A stretch of 64,000 bases of DNA from Actinostola sp. cb2023 (GCA_033675265.1 JAUJYZ010000220.1:52543-116542); one strand, 5' to 3'. Shown: positions 1 through 11,573, counted from the stretch's first letter. The notes: generated by a model from the letters alone, not told the origin. Numbers and translations are program-made.

Positions 1-2050
1 TATGTACGAAGGAATGAACGAGGAAACATTTCGGTCGAGAGAACCTCGAAAATGTTATGTTGTGCCTCCAGAATGTAGCGAGTGTGTCTGTGAGCATGGT
101 AGAGTATGTAAGTAACTTTTAAGTACTTGTATAGGATAGGTATCGGATACTTTTACAATCTGACAAACAGAACTCATCATACTGATTCAGTACTGACCCT
201 TTTATTCTTATGTGTGTCGGTATGTCAGTATGTCAATATGATAAATCACATTGATCAGTTGTACTGGTTTCCAATTCTTTTTTCTCGTCATACGCTGTTG
301 ATGTGAGTTTTTTCTGATTAAAATATCTTACGTCTTTTGTTCATTGCCTTCTTATTTCTTTTATCTCTTCTGAAATGTGTTTCTTGTTTGGTAGATGATA
401 ATTCCTCGATTTATTTTTCTTGCACTCTGCTATCTTGTTCTTATCTCCTTATTTTTAGTTCTGCTTCTCTTTAAAATCGATAGCCTCTTCGTTGGCGTAA
501 GTGTGGTTAACTTTGTGTGCTTGATAGAGTTATGAATGGATGGGTGACTGTCTAATTAATAGGAACTTTAATAGAATGGCTGACTGTCTAAGTAATAACT
601 CTCATCATTTGTAAGTAATAATAATTTCTAATGTTCCTGCTTGCTATTGATAATAATATAATAGTAATAATAATAATAATTTCTTATGTTCCTGCTTGCT
701 ATTGAGACTCGTTCAATGCAGTTCTGTTTCATATTCTGTCTCTACTTTCTCTACTTGATGTTTTGTTGGTCTTTTTACAAATTTTTTCCAATCATGTTGA
801 TCTTGTCGTCTTTCCTCTTAAATCTCCTTTTCTCTTTTAGTAATGTTTCCTTTCCTCTGCTAAAATCGTTGAACACACGCTTTAATTCCATTGCTTTGTA
901 TTGATCTTCCTTTCATTCTCACTTTGTTCTGTACTTCTCTTGGACGTTTATGGCTCAAGAGTTTCTGAGGTATCTTTGTTCTTTGTCCGTTTTAGTTGTT
1001 CATTTTGCTCAATTCTGAGGTGGGCATTTTTTCATTGCCTCTTTGACGGTCATCTCTCTGATCTTCACCGCTTTCTCGTGTTCTATTTCATTCCATTCTG
1101 TGGCATCTTTGTTCTTTGTTTGTGAATCTTTCCTCTGTTATGTTCTTGATAATATCATAATTGCTCTCCACGGATGTTAGCTAAGATCATCACCTCTTAG
1201 TTAGCTACTATCATCATTTTTCCATCTTTCTTCTTCTTATGCTTTCACTCTGGTTGTTTGTGTCTATCTTGTATAGGGGTTAGTATAGTGTTTGTTTTTT
1301 TCCAACTCCGTTTTAATTTTAATCTTGATAATGTATGTTATATTCTTTGTATGTTTGATGGTTGATAACTTCGAGGTCTATCAGTTAGTTTCCTTCCATT
1401 CATCATCTGTTCTGAGGTGGTATGAGTGTCTGGAATTGTCTGTCAAACTTGTATTTGTATTTGCTTCTTTTTTCCCATCGTCTTGTCTATTAGCTTTTGT
1501 CTTATCTGTGAAGCAACGTCTACGATGTTTCTCTCTTGCTTCACCTATTATCTAATAGATTTCTTGTTAGTCTTAACCCGATTAATTATAACTTTGTTAC
1601 TTTTCTCGGCTTTTTTTTTGATTGCTTTCTTTTACTAACTTTGTTTCTACTTGGATTTGTTTTACTGGTTGTATTATTTCCCTTCTTGATTTCGCTAATA
1701 GGATAGAAATAGAATATAAATAATCTATGTTTTCAGGTTGTATTTTCTGTACATTCCTCTACTTGGTTTCATTTCTGGTAGCTAGCTGCTTTAGGACTAA
1801 TAATACTTCTTCTATACTTTGTTTTTCTTTGTTTTTGATAAATCCCATGTTGACAACTAATCCTAATCCTAATCCAATCTTATCCTTTCTTCCTATCTTA
1901 TCTGTTCTCCTAAGTCACACAGTCGCTTCTTTACTCAGGTCCGTCAAGATCCTCAAGACAAGATTTTTTCTGACGCTAAGGCAGAGGAAATTATTCATTA
2001 ATTTTGACTTCCTTATCGACTGAAGAAGATAAACCTCGATGACTTCTTTA
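1..2050. other. T-rich stretch without recognisable gene
   Basis: The plus strand is strongly T-rich. Its open frames translate to Phe/Leu/Ser/Cys-rich strings, as expected from composition alone. I see no conserved domain, splice structure or inverted repeat. A short near-duplicate lies around 625-700 (the phrase ATGTTCCTGCTTGCTATTGA occurs twice next to an ATA/ATT microsatellite). Confidence 0.6.
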
Positions 2051-2056
2051 TCGGGT

Positions 2057-2128
2057 TCTTCGGTAGTATAGTGGTGAGTATCTCCGCTTGTCATGCGGAA
2101 GACCGGGGTTCGAGTCCCTGCCGAGGAT
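2057..2128 (+). tRNA. tRNA-Asp (GTC)
   Basis: A 72-nt cloverleaf. The acceptor arm TCTTCGG (2057-2063) pairs with CCGAGGA (2121-2127) with one G-U. The anticodon stem TCCGC/GCGGA encloses the loop TTGTCAT, giving anticodon GTC. The T arm has the canonical TTCGAGT loop on a CGGGG/CCCTG stem. The D arm contains the A box and GGTTCGAGTCC is the B box. There is no intron. A second Asp-like tRNA 0.85 kb downstream shares the following sequence, so this could be a real tRNA gene, one of a small tandem family, or the head of a tRNA-derived SINE. Confidence 0.85.
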
Positions 2129-2900
2129 ATTTTTATTTTTAGTTTTGAACTTCCGCTTTATTTTAATTTAGTTTTGACTTCCGCTTTCACCTCAGACGCC
2201 AAACTGCGCGAGGAATTTATTTCTGCGCGAAAGGGACACATCCCCCGCGAAAGGGACTACAAGTGTTTGAAAGGGACGGTTGCGATTTCTTTTCCTTCTC
2301 GGCTCGTTCAGACGTGGAGATGCCATGCTCTCTCTTCCTCGTTTGTGACATTGGACTTCGGGGTGATTTCAGAATGTAGTCCCCTTTCGCGCCAAACCTC
2401 TTCTGGTATGTCCTTTCTTCGCCCAAAAACAAGGTCCCACACGTCTAGACGAACGTCCTATTTCTTCTATAAATGTATCCCTGTTGAATGTTATTAAATG
2501 ATCTTGGGGCATTCACAGGGTCCCACACGTCTAGACGAACGTCCTTTTCCTTCTATAAATGTATCCCTGTTGAATCTCATTATATGAGGCATTACGTGGT
2601 TGGACGCTGTGACGCGTGACCGCAGGTTCGTGACGGCGGGTTTACTTCACAACTTCCGCTTTCACCTCAGACGCCAAACTGCGCGAGGAATTTATTTATT
2701 TATTTCTGCGCGAAAGGGACACATCCCCCGCGAAAGGGACTACAAGTGTTTGAAATGGACTCGCTCAACTGATTATGGGCACTACAAACGAGCGAAGCGC
2801 GAAAAACACCTATGTGGTAATGTAAACTTTTCAAATAAATTTGTTTTACAAAACCAGAGACTGATATATCATTGCTAAATCGACGACCTCTTTCAATTCG
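2129..2900 (+). repeat. Repeated tRNA-Asp-associated body and an 86-bp tandem duplication
   Basis: A block containing ACTTCCGCTTTCACC, GCGCGAGGAATTTATTT and GCGAAAGGGAC follows the first tRNA (about 2160-2275). It recurs without a tRNA head at about 2645-2760 and again, more diverged, after the second tRNA. Between them GGTCCCACACGTCTAGACGA starts at 2433 and at 2519, marking a tandem duplication with an 86-bp period. Head plus shared body suggests a tRNA-derived SINE or serial duplication of a tRNA locus. No protein-coding signal is seen. Confidence 0.6.
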
Positions 2901-2901
2901 T

Positions 2902-2972
2902 TTCTCGGTAGTACAGTGGTAGTATCTTCGCTTGTCGTGCGAGAGACCGGGGTTCGAATCCCTGACGAGGAG
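2902..2972 (+). tRNA. tRNA-Asp (GTC), second copy or SINE head
   Basis: A 71-nt cloverleaf: acceptor TTCTCGG (2902-2908) against ACGAGGA (2965-2971) with one mismatch and one G-U, anticodon loop TTGTCGT (GTC), and T loop TTCGAAT on CGGGG/CCCTG. It is one base shorter in the D region than the first copy. It is followed (2973-3130) by a diverged version of the same body that follows the first tRNA. Weaker pairing suggests it may be a pseudogene or a SINE promoter head rather than an expressed tRNA. Confidence 0.7.
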
Positions 2973-3157
2973 TTTGCATTTTTATTGGAGGAATTTATTT
3001 TCAAGTCTGACTTCCGCTTCTTTTCCAATCTGACTTCCGCTTCCACCACGCCAAACTGCGCGAGGAATTTATTTCTGCGCGAAATGGACACATTCCTGCG
3101 AAAGAGACAAAACGTGTTTGAAAGGGACGCTCCAAAGTGTCCCTCTTACTACTTCGA

Positions 3158-3303
3158 CTTATAACTGTAGATCTCGACTTATAACAGTAGATCTCGACTT
3201 ATTACTGTAGATCTCGACTTATAACTGTAAATCTCCACTTATAACTGTAGATCGCGACTTATAACAGTAGATCTCGACTTATAACAGTAGATCTCGACTT
3301 ATA
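3158..3303 (+). repeat. 20-bp satellite array, left arm (about 7 units)
   Basis: About seven head-to-tail copies of the complement of ATAAGTCGAGATCTACAGTT, ending at the core of the foldback element. Variants include GATCGCGACTT and TAAATCTCCACTT. Confidence 0.9.
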
Positions 3304-4362
3304 AGTGCGAGGTGTGTATGCATATGGTGTTCTGCAAATTCAGAACGAGGCTGCATCCGTTCAACATGGCGGCCATCTGGCCTTTGATGACGTTGCACTG
3401 TTTGTTTGGCTGTCACTCACTAGAGTTTGTGCCTTTGATGACGTTGCACTGTTTGTTAGCTTGTCATCTCCGTGCGCACTCACTAGAGTTTGTGCCTTTG
3501 TTCTTCCTCAATATGTTACAGCCTGATACAGCCAGCATACCAGATATTATTTTATATTGAGCAGTATTTAAAGCTAGGATTTGATTATCTGTTCGGTCAC
3601 AAGCAAGCCGTATAGGGCCAATCCTAGTCTTTTATGCATCGGACATTAACCTAATTAACAAGCTTCCCGCACTTCTATCTACAATGGGCGTCAAAATTAG
3701 TTGAAACACTATACAGTTATCAGCAAAAAACACTATCACCACTATGGATATGGTGTACACTCTCTCCTCCCCTCCCCCCACCGCACAATGTTGATCATCA
3801 GTTGCGCTTTTTCATGGGCAATGATGTATCTTCAACATTGGAGAGGGGGAGGTGATTTGGATGCGTATAGTTCATATTTTAAACACAAAATGCAATCCTA
3901 CACCGATAGCTAGGTTCCAAAATGGGTAATGTTTCAACAATTTGACGCTCATTGTAGTTCCTGCCCCATTATGCACCACTACCATTTAACACAACTTCAT
4001 TGAAACTGCTTTGTGTCGCCGTCTCCGCCAAACCTTTTTCTAGAGAGAATTCGCTTCTATCTCTGTGAAAGGTTCCGGGCCATGAAAGATACAAAGAAAT
4101 GTACGGTGGCCCATAAATATTTCAGCATAATCAAATTTAAAATACTGCTCAATATAAAATAATATCTGGTATGCTGGCTGTATCAGGCTGTAACATATTG
4201 AGGAAGAACAAAGGCACAAACTCTAGTGAGTGCGCACGGAGATGACAAGCTAACAAACAGTGCAACGTCATCAAAGGCCAGATGGCCGCCATGTTGAACG
4301 GATGCAGCCTCGTTCTGAATTTGCAGAACACCATATGCATACACACCTCGCACTTATAAGTC

Positions 4363-5428
4363 GAGATCTACAGTTATAAGTCGAGATCTACAGTTATAAG
4401 TCGAGATATACAGTTATAAGTCGAGATCTACAGTTATATGTCGAGATCTACAGTTCAGTATAAGTCGAGATCTACAGTTATAAGTCGAGATCTACAGTTA
4501 TAAGTCGAGATCTACAGTTATAAGTCGAGATATACAGTTATAAGTCGAGATCTACAGTTATATGTCGAGATCTACAGTTATAAGTCGAGATCTACAGTTA
4601 TAAGTCGAGATATACAGTTATAAGTCGAGATCTACAGTTATATGTCGAGATCTACAGTTATAAGTCGAGATCTACAGTTATAAGTCGAGATCTACAGTTA
4701 TAAGTCGAGATCTACAGTTATAAGTCGAGATCTACAGTTCAGTATAAGTCGAGATCTACAGTTATAAGTCGAGATCTACAGTTATAAGTCGAGATCTACA
4801 GTTATAAGTCGAGATCTACAGTTATAAGTCGAGATCTACAGTTATAAGTCGAGATCTACAGTTATAAGTCGAGATCTACAGTTATAAGTCGAGATCTACA
4901 GTTATAAGTCGCGATCTACAGTTATAAGTCGAGATCTACAGTTATATGTCGAGATCTACAGTTATAAGTCGAGATCTACAGTTATATGTCGAGATCTACA
5001 GTTATAAGTCGAGATCTACAGTTATAAGTCGAGATCTACAGTTATAAGTCGAGATCTACAGTTATAAGTCGAGATCTACAGTTCAGTATAAGTCGAGATC
5101 TACAGTTATAAGTCGAGATCTACAGTTATAAGTCGAGATCTACAGTTATAAGTCGAGATCTACAGTTATAAGTCGAGATCTACAGTTATAAGTCGAGATC
5201 TACAGTTATAAGTCGAGATCTACAGTTATAAGTCGAGATCTACAGTTATAAGTCGCGATCTACAGTTATAAGTCGAGATCTACAGTTATATGTCGAGATC
5301 TACAGTTATAAGTCGAGATCTACAGTTATAAGTCGCGATCTACAGTTATAAGTCGCGATCTACAGTTATAAGTCGCGATCTACAGTTATAAGTCGAGATC
5401 TACAGTTATAAATCGAGATCTACAGTTA
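4363..5428 (+). repeat. 20-bp satellite array, right arm (about 53 units), with higher-order structure
   Basis: Tandem copies of ATAAGTCGAGATCTACAGTT, each with a central palindromic AGATCT. A unit with an extra CAGT (CAGTTCAGTATAAGTCG) occurs near 4451, 4735 and 5079. Variant units (GCGATC, TATGTCG) recur at similar offsets after the last two markers, about 344 bp apart, so the array grew by duplicating multi-unit blocks. It has no spacers and is not a CRISPR. Confidence 0.9.
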
Positions 5429-5570
5429 GTTCACGATTTGAATTTATGTATGTTTTTAAAACAAAAGTGCAAAAATAAGATATAACATTTTGAAGCGAGG
5501 AATAAAATAATAATAATTAGTTTGCACGAAAAAAAAAACTTGTATTACAAGTGTCCCTAACGGGCCACCG

Positions 5571-6700
5571 TAAGAGGCCCCACCATAAAACGAATATCAT
5601 AATGAATGTGTTGAAGATTAATCCACGTTCTAGAAATTATGACGAAGAAATTGTCGAAAATCTTCGACCGAGCGATTTTTCCCAGAGAAGTTACTGGAAT
5701 TTTTCAAAACAGGAAACATGACTTTAATGAATTATGTAGAGGAAATTGTGGAGATTTCGGCTCAATTTCGAGATAACTAGCTATGATGATTGGGATAATT
5801 GAGTATTCCAGACATCATACCCAAGTTTACCTTCGTTTATTTGAAGTTTATTTGGTGTTGATGAAGGCTAAAATATAATAATATACATTCCATATGTATA
5901 AGAATTGACTAAATGTATTTACTTTTCCTTCAATCTTCTTCGCGACTGAGCTTGCAACGTCGACAAACAGTTTACTCCATGTCAGCTGGCCGCCATGTTG
6001 TCCAAAATAGAGTATTTAGCACAGCAAAAGAACAGGAATTTGATATCAAATAAAGGCATCATTTTCTAATATTTCGATCAATGAAATAACTTTAAGGCAA
6101 AAAGATAGCATTAAGAATTCATTTCTGCGTGTTCAGTACATACAATTCTCGTAATACGTCCGCAAAAACTGTAAACATTGGAACCAAACAACTTGTCTCG
6201 AGTACATCTTGTATATCTGACTGTGGCGACGCATGCGCACACAAAAGTCCCTCCTGTTAATGTGGCTAATATATACTTTGAGAATGTGAAGTCAGCGCGC
6301 GGAAATATCTGAAGAATCTGCAGAATTCGACGAATCGCTTGGCAAATCTTCCATATCTTCCTCTAAGTTATAGCAATCAAGTGTAGCTGCACAAATTGTG
6401 CTGGCTATTGTTTTTTATGTAAAAACAAAATAAAGAACGATATAGAACAATAGCCAGGACTTTTAGTGTGCAACGACACGAAGACCTGACCGACTGAATT
6501 TCGCGGACCGATTGGGCGAGACTTCAATATTGGCGGACATCGATTTTTCTGCTGTTTTATATTGATTTGTTCAACGCCATTTTGTCACTTAAATGACAAC
6601 ATTTATAAAAAATGGATAACTTACTTCATATGAAATCATTTGAATTCGGAAAATCGACCGCTAAAATTTGACATATTTAGTCGACCCCCGTTAATATGAT
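5571..6700. other. Duplicated non-coding segment
   Basis: Nearly identical to 49282-50430. No coding frame is recognised. A diverged, inverted relative of 5785-6250 lies at 63345-63800, so this sequence is itself part of a dispersed repeat family. The GCC-ATG-rich phrase around 5990 (ATGGCGGCC on the minus strand) also appears in the inverted relative. Confidence 0.6.
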
Positions 6701-6714
6701 TGCTTTCGGCTCAG

Positions 6715-6912
6715 TATGTCTTGTCATCCATTTCAACATATACATAGACCTAAGGAAAATAAGCTTTCTTTTCTTTTAAACCATGGATGCGTTGTTTATC
6801 ATTTTAAATGTGATCATTGTGAGTATGTGAGTATGTCAGATATACTTCGCGACACTTGGATGTATCTGCGCATTCAGGAGCATAGGTATTCGGCCATTGG
6901 CACGATTCCATA
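6715..6912 (+). pseudogene. Penelope-like element C-terminal GIY-YIG fragment (degenerate)
   Basis: The frame contains VVYHFKCDHCEYV, then a disturbed stretch, then IQEHRYSAIG. This is the order of the GIY-YIG endonuclease at the C terminus of Penelope-like retroelements: a Cys-x2-Cys segment, a (Y/V)-x-G-type strand, then an H-rich helix ending in EH-x-YSAIG. The region between is scrambled (an extra GAGTATGTGAGTATGT repeat and frame change), so it is dead. No reverse transcriptase lies upstream. It is followed 130 nt later by a hammerhead-like motif, as expected at such an element's end. An almost identical copy is at 50430-50626. Confidence 0.65.
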
Positions 6913-7038
6913 GTACTTAGGTATAAGGGAGCAGTTGTCAATTGGGACTTCCTCCTGTTACTGCCTCCTGTCACGCTTCATTTCTATTATTATTATTCCC
7001 ACTTGAGGCGAATTCAATCAAGTAAGCTAAACTAACCA

Positions 7039-7066
7039 CTGACGAAGGACTGACGATCGAAACCTC
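7039..7066 (+). ncRNA. Hammerhead-ribozyme-like motif (degenerate)
   Basis: CTGACGA at 7039-7045 is followed by a short stem region and GAAAC at 7059-7063, with flanking CTGA/TCAG complementarity. A functional hammerhead core needs CTGATGA and GAAA; here one core base is changed. It lies just downstream of the GIY-YIG fragment, where Penelope-like elements carry hammerheads in their terminal repeats. The same motif is at 50753-50779. Confidence 0.45.
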
Positions 7067-7144
7067 AGTAAATTTATTATATTTTACACGTCGTTAAAGT
7101 TTCACTCTACACACTTGTAGAGAATTGTAAACATGGTTCAATAC

Positions 7145-7445
7145 CAGTGACAATATACGACACCAACATCATATTTGTGACTGTCGCAGCCAGAGCCATG
7201 ATTTCCCCATCCATAGTGAGTACAGCTATGAATTGAAGTTTCTGATCCTGAACATCCCATGTAGTTCAGCCAGACTTTTCCTGACCCTCGTCCATAGCGC
7301 CAATATTCTACAGCTTTGGTAAAACCAAGTTGTCGACATGCAACCTTGCATGCCGTCGTTCATATCCCACCAATCATGACACACTGTTCCCCATTGGCCA
7401 TTGTCGTAGACTCGTACAATACCAGCAACACCTGAACCTGTTGTA
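7145..7445 (-). pseudogene. SRCR domain exon, frameshifted
   Basis: On the minus strand the frame reads [24 protein letters not shown], is shifted by four extra bases (GCATGC around 7345-7352) where AKVACRQLG should follow, and then resumes with [19 protein letters not shown] and ends in a Cys-rich tail. SRCR domains are about 100-110-residue extracellular modules that bind proteins or microbial ligands. The same four-base insertion is in copy B (50862-51165), so the lesion predates the duplication. It is the first of three minus-strand SRCR exons here. Confidence 0.8.
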
Positions 7446-7621
7446 TCACTTTGACCATGTACTTAAATTTCGAAATCTAACAGTTCTTTAAATATTTTGA
7501 ATGAACAAATTCCTGACAGATATATAAATTCCACAAGCATTCATGTGAATTTTTGAAAACCATTGTGATCCAAAAAAATAATAATTTCTGAATTATTTGT
7601 ATCCTAAAATTCAGTAATCAG

Positions 7622-7800
7622 AACACACGACACCAACATCTTCTCTGTGACTCTTGCACAAAGAGTCAACAATTCCCCAACCATCGTGAGAACAGGCCTG
7701 CAGTGACGACTCTGATCCTGTACATGCCATTTCGTCTAACCAGACTTTTCCCGACCCTAGTCCTTACCACATCGGTCCTAAAGCTTTGGTAAAACCAAGT
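7622..7800 (-). pseudogene. SRCR exon, C-terminal half, cut off by a transposon
   Basis: Minus-strand sequence encodes the second half of an SRCR domain ([26 protein letters not shown], then the conserved CSHDGWG and DVGVVC end). It stops at 7800, exactly at the left target-site duplication of the 3773-bp element 7801-11573. Its N-terminal half is at 11574-11742. The uninterrupted version is 51335-51674 in copy B. The split falls in the [10 protein letters not shown] segment. Confidence 0.9.
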
Positions 7801-8049
7801 GAGGGTTGTCCAATATACACACGACCTGATACGGATGGTGAAAGTTGGTTTACCACGGTATCAGATGGTGAAGTCATTAGTATGCACAAAACGTACATAA
7901 CATTAAATGATACTGCCAATTAATATGACATAGACTTTATGGTCATAATGCATATTAATATGACGTTATAGCCTTTATGCATCTCCCTTTATGGCATCAT
8001 TGTGAGGAGACTGAGGACTTTACGATAGTTGCCCTTCAAAAATTGTTTA

Positions 8050-8960
8050 GCGGAGTGATGAGATGCACCGTGGTACCATCCGTCACCACTCGTACCGATG
8101 GTCACCATCCAGCCGGCCCTGTGGCAAAGTCTTGTAATATATGCGATATGCCACAGGGTGACCAAACCACCAATTTCACCATCGGACACCAACGGATAAT
8201 GATGGTACCACGGTGCATCTCATTATCCGTTGGTGTCCGATGGTGAAATTGGTGGTTTGGTCACCCTGTGGCATATCGCATATATTACAAGACTTTGCCA
8301 CAGGGCCGGCTGGATGGTGACCATCGGTACGAGTGGTGACGGATGGTACCACGGTGCATCTCATTATCCGTTGGTGTCCGATGGTGAAATTGGTGATTTG
8401 GTCACCCTGTGGCATATCGCATATATTACAAGACTTTGCCACAGGTCCGGCTGGATGGTCACCATCGGTACGAGTGGTGACGGATGGTACCACGGTGCAT
8501 CTCATTATCCGTTGGTGTCCGATGGTGAAATTGGTGATTTGGTCACCCTGTGGCATATCGCATGTATTACAAGACTTTGCCACAGGTCCGGCTGGATGGT
8601 GACCATCGGTACGAGTGGTGACGGATGGGACCACGGTGCATCTCATTATCCGTTGGTGTCCGATGGTGAAATTGGTGATTTGGTCACCCTGTGGCATATC
8701 GCATATATTACAAGACTTTGCCAAGGTCCGGCTGGATGGTGACCATCGGTACGAGTGGTGACGGATGGTACCACGGTGCATCTCATTATCCGTTGGTGTC
8801 CGATGGTGAAATTGGTGGTTTGGTCACCCTGTGGCATATCGCATGATTACAAGACTTTGCCACAGGGCCGGCTGGATGGTCACCATCGGTACGAGTGGTG
8901 ACGGATGGTACCACGGTGCATCTCATTATCCGATGGTGTCCGATGGTGAAATTGGTGGTT
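8050..8960. repeat. 141-bp satellite inside the hAT-like element
   Basis: A unit of 141 bp (phrases TCATTATCCGTTGGTGTCCG and CACCATCGGTACGAGTGGTG) is repeated about five times on one strand from about 8215. An opposite-orientation unit at about 8060-8215 makes a head-to-head junction. Because 141 is a multiple of three, frames stay open on both strands (up to about 200 codons), giving repetitive peptides with no known domain. One partial inverted unit lies at 11240-11420. Confidence 0.9.
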
Positions 8961-9230
8961 CTACGGCCTTATGAAGCCTTCAGTCTTGTTATTCGTCGTT
9001 TGCAAAGAACTAACTATTCGTTGTTTGCAAATAACTTTTAAACAACAACACTACTAACGGCCTTTCGAAGTCTTCAGTCTTGTTATTTCAGTCGCCGATC
9101 GACGTTTGCAAATAACTAACAACAACACTACTAAATATAACGGGAAGCCTTCAGTCTTGTTATTCGTCGTTACGTTTGCAAAGAACTAACTATTCGTTGT
9201 TTGCAAAGAACTAGCAGCCATATATATCTT

Positions 9231-10500
9231 TGTTGAATGAGGGTGGCTTCACAAGCTGTCTTATTTAATGTGGTGTTTAGAAATAAATGAGTTGTTATAT
9301 TGTTTTACTGTGCATCAAAATCCAAAGACTAATCAGAATCCCGAGTGCACGCTGCTAAAGCGTCGTTTTGACCATAGATCATGGCGTGACCTTTCTTCGA
9401 GTAATAACAACACATGAATTTTTCGAAGAGCGATAGGTAATATTTGAGATGTTAAATGTCATGTCACCTCCAGCGACATATAGTTTATACGTAGTTAATT
9501 AGCGTAATAGAATTGCTTTATTACAAACGCACACGACGTTCGCGGTAGATCCACGTAACAGAATATACAGATATCATTGTATACCAAGTTTATTTATTAT
9601 ACAGCTCTGTAACTCGCCGGTAGTTAGTCTTGTTGTTGTTGTAGACGTGATTGTGAACGGGGTCGTGACCCCTGTAAATTTAATGTACGAACACTGAAAC
9701 GTCTATCAGAAAGATGAAAAGCCTTCCTCTATGATCGTATTCGTAAAAACACACCAGTTATGTCAACGAATATGGAAGTCATGGTGAGAATTATGTCTTA
9801 CGTAAATCGAAGAAAATGAATGGGTTTGTAAACAAAGAAAGAATTGCTAAGCTTATTTATTTATGTCATTAAAGACACAAGCCTAATAAATATATTTATC
9901 ATTGTATACTTGTAATTTACCACTGACGTCTGTTTACAAGACTACAGATAAGACTCAGAACCATAATGTAACTCACGGTTCTTCTATGTCAGTTTACAAC
10001 ATTTTACGGTAACTTATTTTAGCCCGATCGAGTGCGCGCTATTAATGTTGAGCGTCTAGTTTTGTTTTGATTTGAGTTTTTAAATTAATGACAAAACTGA
10101 TTTTGAAAGGAATGGTATTAGGATGATTTCACTTCGCCCGTGAAAGAAAAATGACTAACAAAAATGACTAACCAAACAGAACAAAGGAAAACAATGGAAT
10201 TATAGTGTACTAGCTAGACAGGGCTCAAAGTTTATTTTTGTCTTTGGGCACACTTTCGCTACCAGGTTTAACAGCTGTAATTTTAGTGGTCTCTTGGTAA
10301 AACCATGCACTCTAAGTGGAATATGCGAATACAGAATAACAAGGCCCAAAATTGACCAAAATCATTCGCACAAGTCAGTGCAGAGTGCATTATGATGACT
10401 TGCCGATTTTGTGACGAAAAAGAAAACAAAGCACATTTTATAAACTCGATCGGGCATTCCTTACAGGAGCTTGTCCAAGTAATAAGTAATGGTGTGCAGC
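9231..10500. other. Central segment of the hAT-like element, nothing recognised
   Basis: About 1.27 kb between the inverted repeat arms. I see no transposase, no long coding frame and no match to other parts of the window. Confidence 0.5.
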
Positions 10501-10504
10501 TCGT

Positions 10505-10690
10505 TCAGGCTCGGCAGTGAGCTTTGAAAACGAATAATTAATACTATATAAGTAGGCTTGGCAGTGAGCTTTGAAAACGAAGAATTAATACTATATAAGT
10601 AGGATTGGCAGTGAGCTTTGAAAACGAATAATAATACTATATAAGTAGGCTTGGCAGTGAGCTTTGAAAACGAAGAATAATAGTAGCCGT
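10505..10690 (+). repeat. About 47-bp tandem repeat (4 units)
   Basis: GGCAGTGAGCTTTGAAAACG recurs four times from about 10510 with intervening AATACTATATAAGTAGG, a period of 47-49 bp. Confidence 0.85.
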
Positions 10691-11235
10691 GTCTTGTTCA
10701 CACTAGACCTATAAAGGCTTCCCGTTATATTTAGTAGTGTACATGTTAATTGTTGTTTAAATTTGTTGTTATAGTTCTTTGCAAACGACGATCGGCGACT
10801 GAAATAGTAGTGTTGTTGTTTAATAGTTCTTTGCAAACAACGAATAGTTAGTTCTTTGCAAACGACGAATAACAAGACTGAAGGCTTCCCGTTATATTTA
10901 GTAGTGTCAGTGTTGTTAGTTCTTTGCAAACGACGAATAACAAGACTGAACTGAGACTTCGAAAGGCCGTTAGTAGTGTTGTTGTTTAAAAGTTATTTGC
11001 AAACAACGAATAGTTAGTTCTTTGCAAACGACGAATAACAAGACTGAAGGCTTCCCGTTATATTTAGTAGTGTTGTTGTTAGTTCTTTGCAAACGACGAT
11101 CGGCGACTGAAATAACAAAACTGAAGACTTCGAAAGGCCGTTAGTAGTGTTGTTGTTTGAATAGTTATTTGCAAACAACGAATAGTTAGTTCTTTGCAAA
11201 CGACGAATAACAAGACTGAAGGCTTCATAAGGCCG
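10690..11235 (+). repeat. Interspersed TTGCAAA/ACGACGAATAACAAGACTG repeats
   Basis: Multiple copies of GTTCTTTGCAAACGACGAAT and GGCTTCCCGTTATATTTAGT are arranged irregularly. The same phrases occur in reverse complement at 8960-9230, so they form the inner inverted arms of the hAT-like element. Confidence 0.85.
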
Positions 11236-11573
11236 TAGAACCACCAATTTCACCATCGGACACCATCGGATAATGAGATGCACCGTGGTACCATCTGTCA
11301 CCACTCGTACCGATGGTGACCATCCAGCCGGCCCTGTGGCAAAGACTTGTAATATATGCGATATGCCACAGGGTGACCAAATCACCAATTTCACCATCGG
11401 ATAATGAGATGCACCAATTTTATTTTTAATTACGGAATACATTAAAAAAAAAAAATTTCAATTCCTGAATCATCAGTATGCATTATTTACACATACTAAT
11501 GACTTCACCATCTATTACCGTGGTAAATCAACTTTCACCATCCGTATCAGATGGTGAGTATTGGACATGTATG

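Larger units (their letters stand above)
3158..5570. mobile_element. Foldback element with satellite arms, copy A (left end missing)
   Basis: Order: short array of a 20-bp unit (3158-3303), core with about 250-bp inverted repeats (3305-3560 against about 4145-4360), long inverted-orientation array (4363-5428), then a subterminal block ending in the terminal sequence CGGGCCACCG followed by TA (5571-5572). The left terminal repeat seen in copy B is absent here. No transposase is encoded, so it is non-autonomous. The internal 4102-4112 repeats the terminal phrase ACGGTGGCCC, hinting at nested history. The right arm lacks about 57 bp present in copy B, explained by recombination between repeats of ATGACGTTGCACTGTTTGTT. 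Confidence 0.85.
7801..11573. mobile_element. hAT-like non-autonomous element inserted in an SRCR exon
   Basis: Flanked by an exact 8-bp duplication AACCAAGT (7793-7800 and 11574-11581). Copy B has the empty site with one AACCAAGT (51508-51515). An 8-bp duplication is typical of hAT transposons. The ends are imperfect inverted repeats sharing GTCCAATA and CTGATACGGATGGTGAAAG. Inside, arrays are also inverted: 141-bp satellite units at 8050-8960 against 11240-11430, and TTGCAAA-rich repeats at 8960-9230 against 10690-11235. The centre (9230-10500) is unrecognised and no transposase frame is seen. Confidence 0.9.

Noticed and set aside
686..1640. Open frames encoding hydrophobic Phe/Leu/Cys-rich proteins
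   Set aside because: They follow from T-rich composition, overlap in several frames and show no domain or start context.
3305..3560. Proteins of 73-82 residues encoded in the foldback core and repeated on both strands
   Set aside because: They are identical because the core arms are inverted repeats; no domain, and they recur in every arm including non-genic copies.
4363..5428. Regular short repeats that could suggest a CRISPR array
   Set aside because: The 20-bp units are directly adjacent with no spacers and lie in a eukaryotic inverted-repeat element.
7039..7066. Active hammerhead ribozyme
   Set aside because: CTGACGA replaces the required CTGATGA; kept only as a degenerate motif. The same applies to CTGAAGA at 51.9 kb.
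8176..8781. 201-codon minus-strand frame and overlapping plus-strand frames
   Set aside because: By-product of a 141-bp satellite whose length is a multiple of three.
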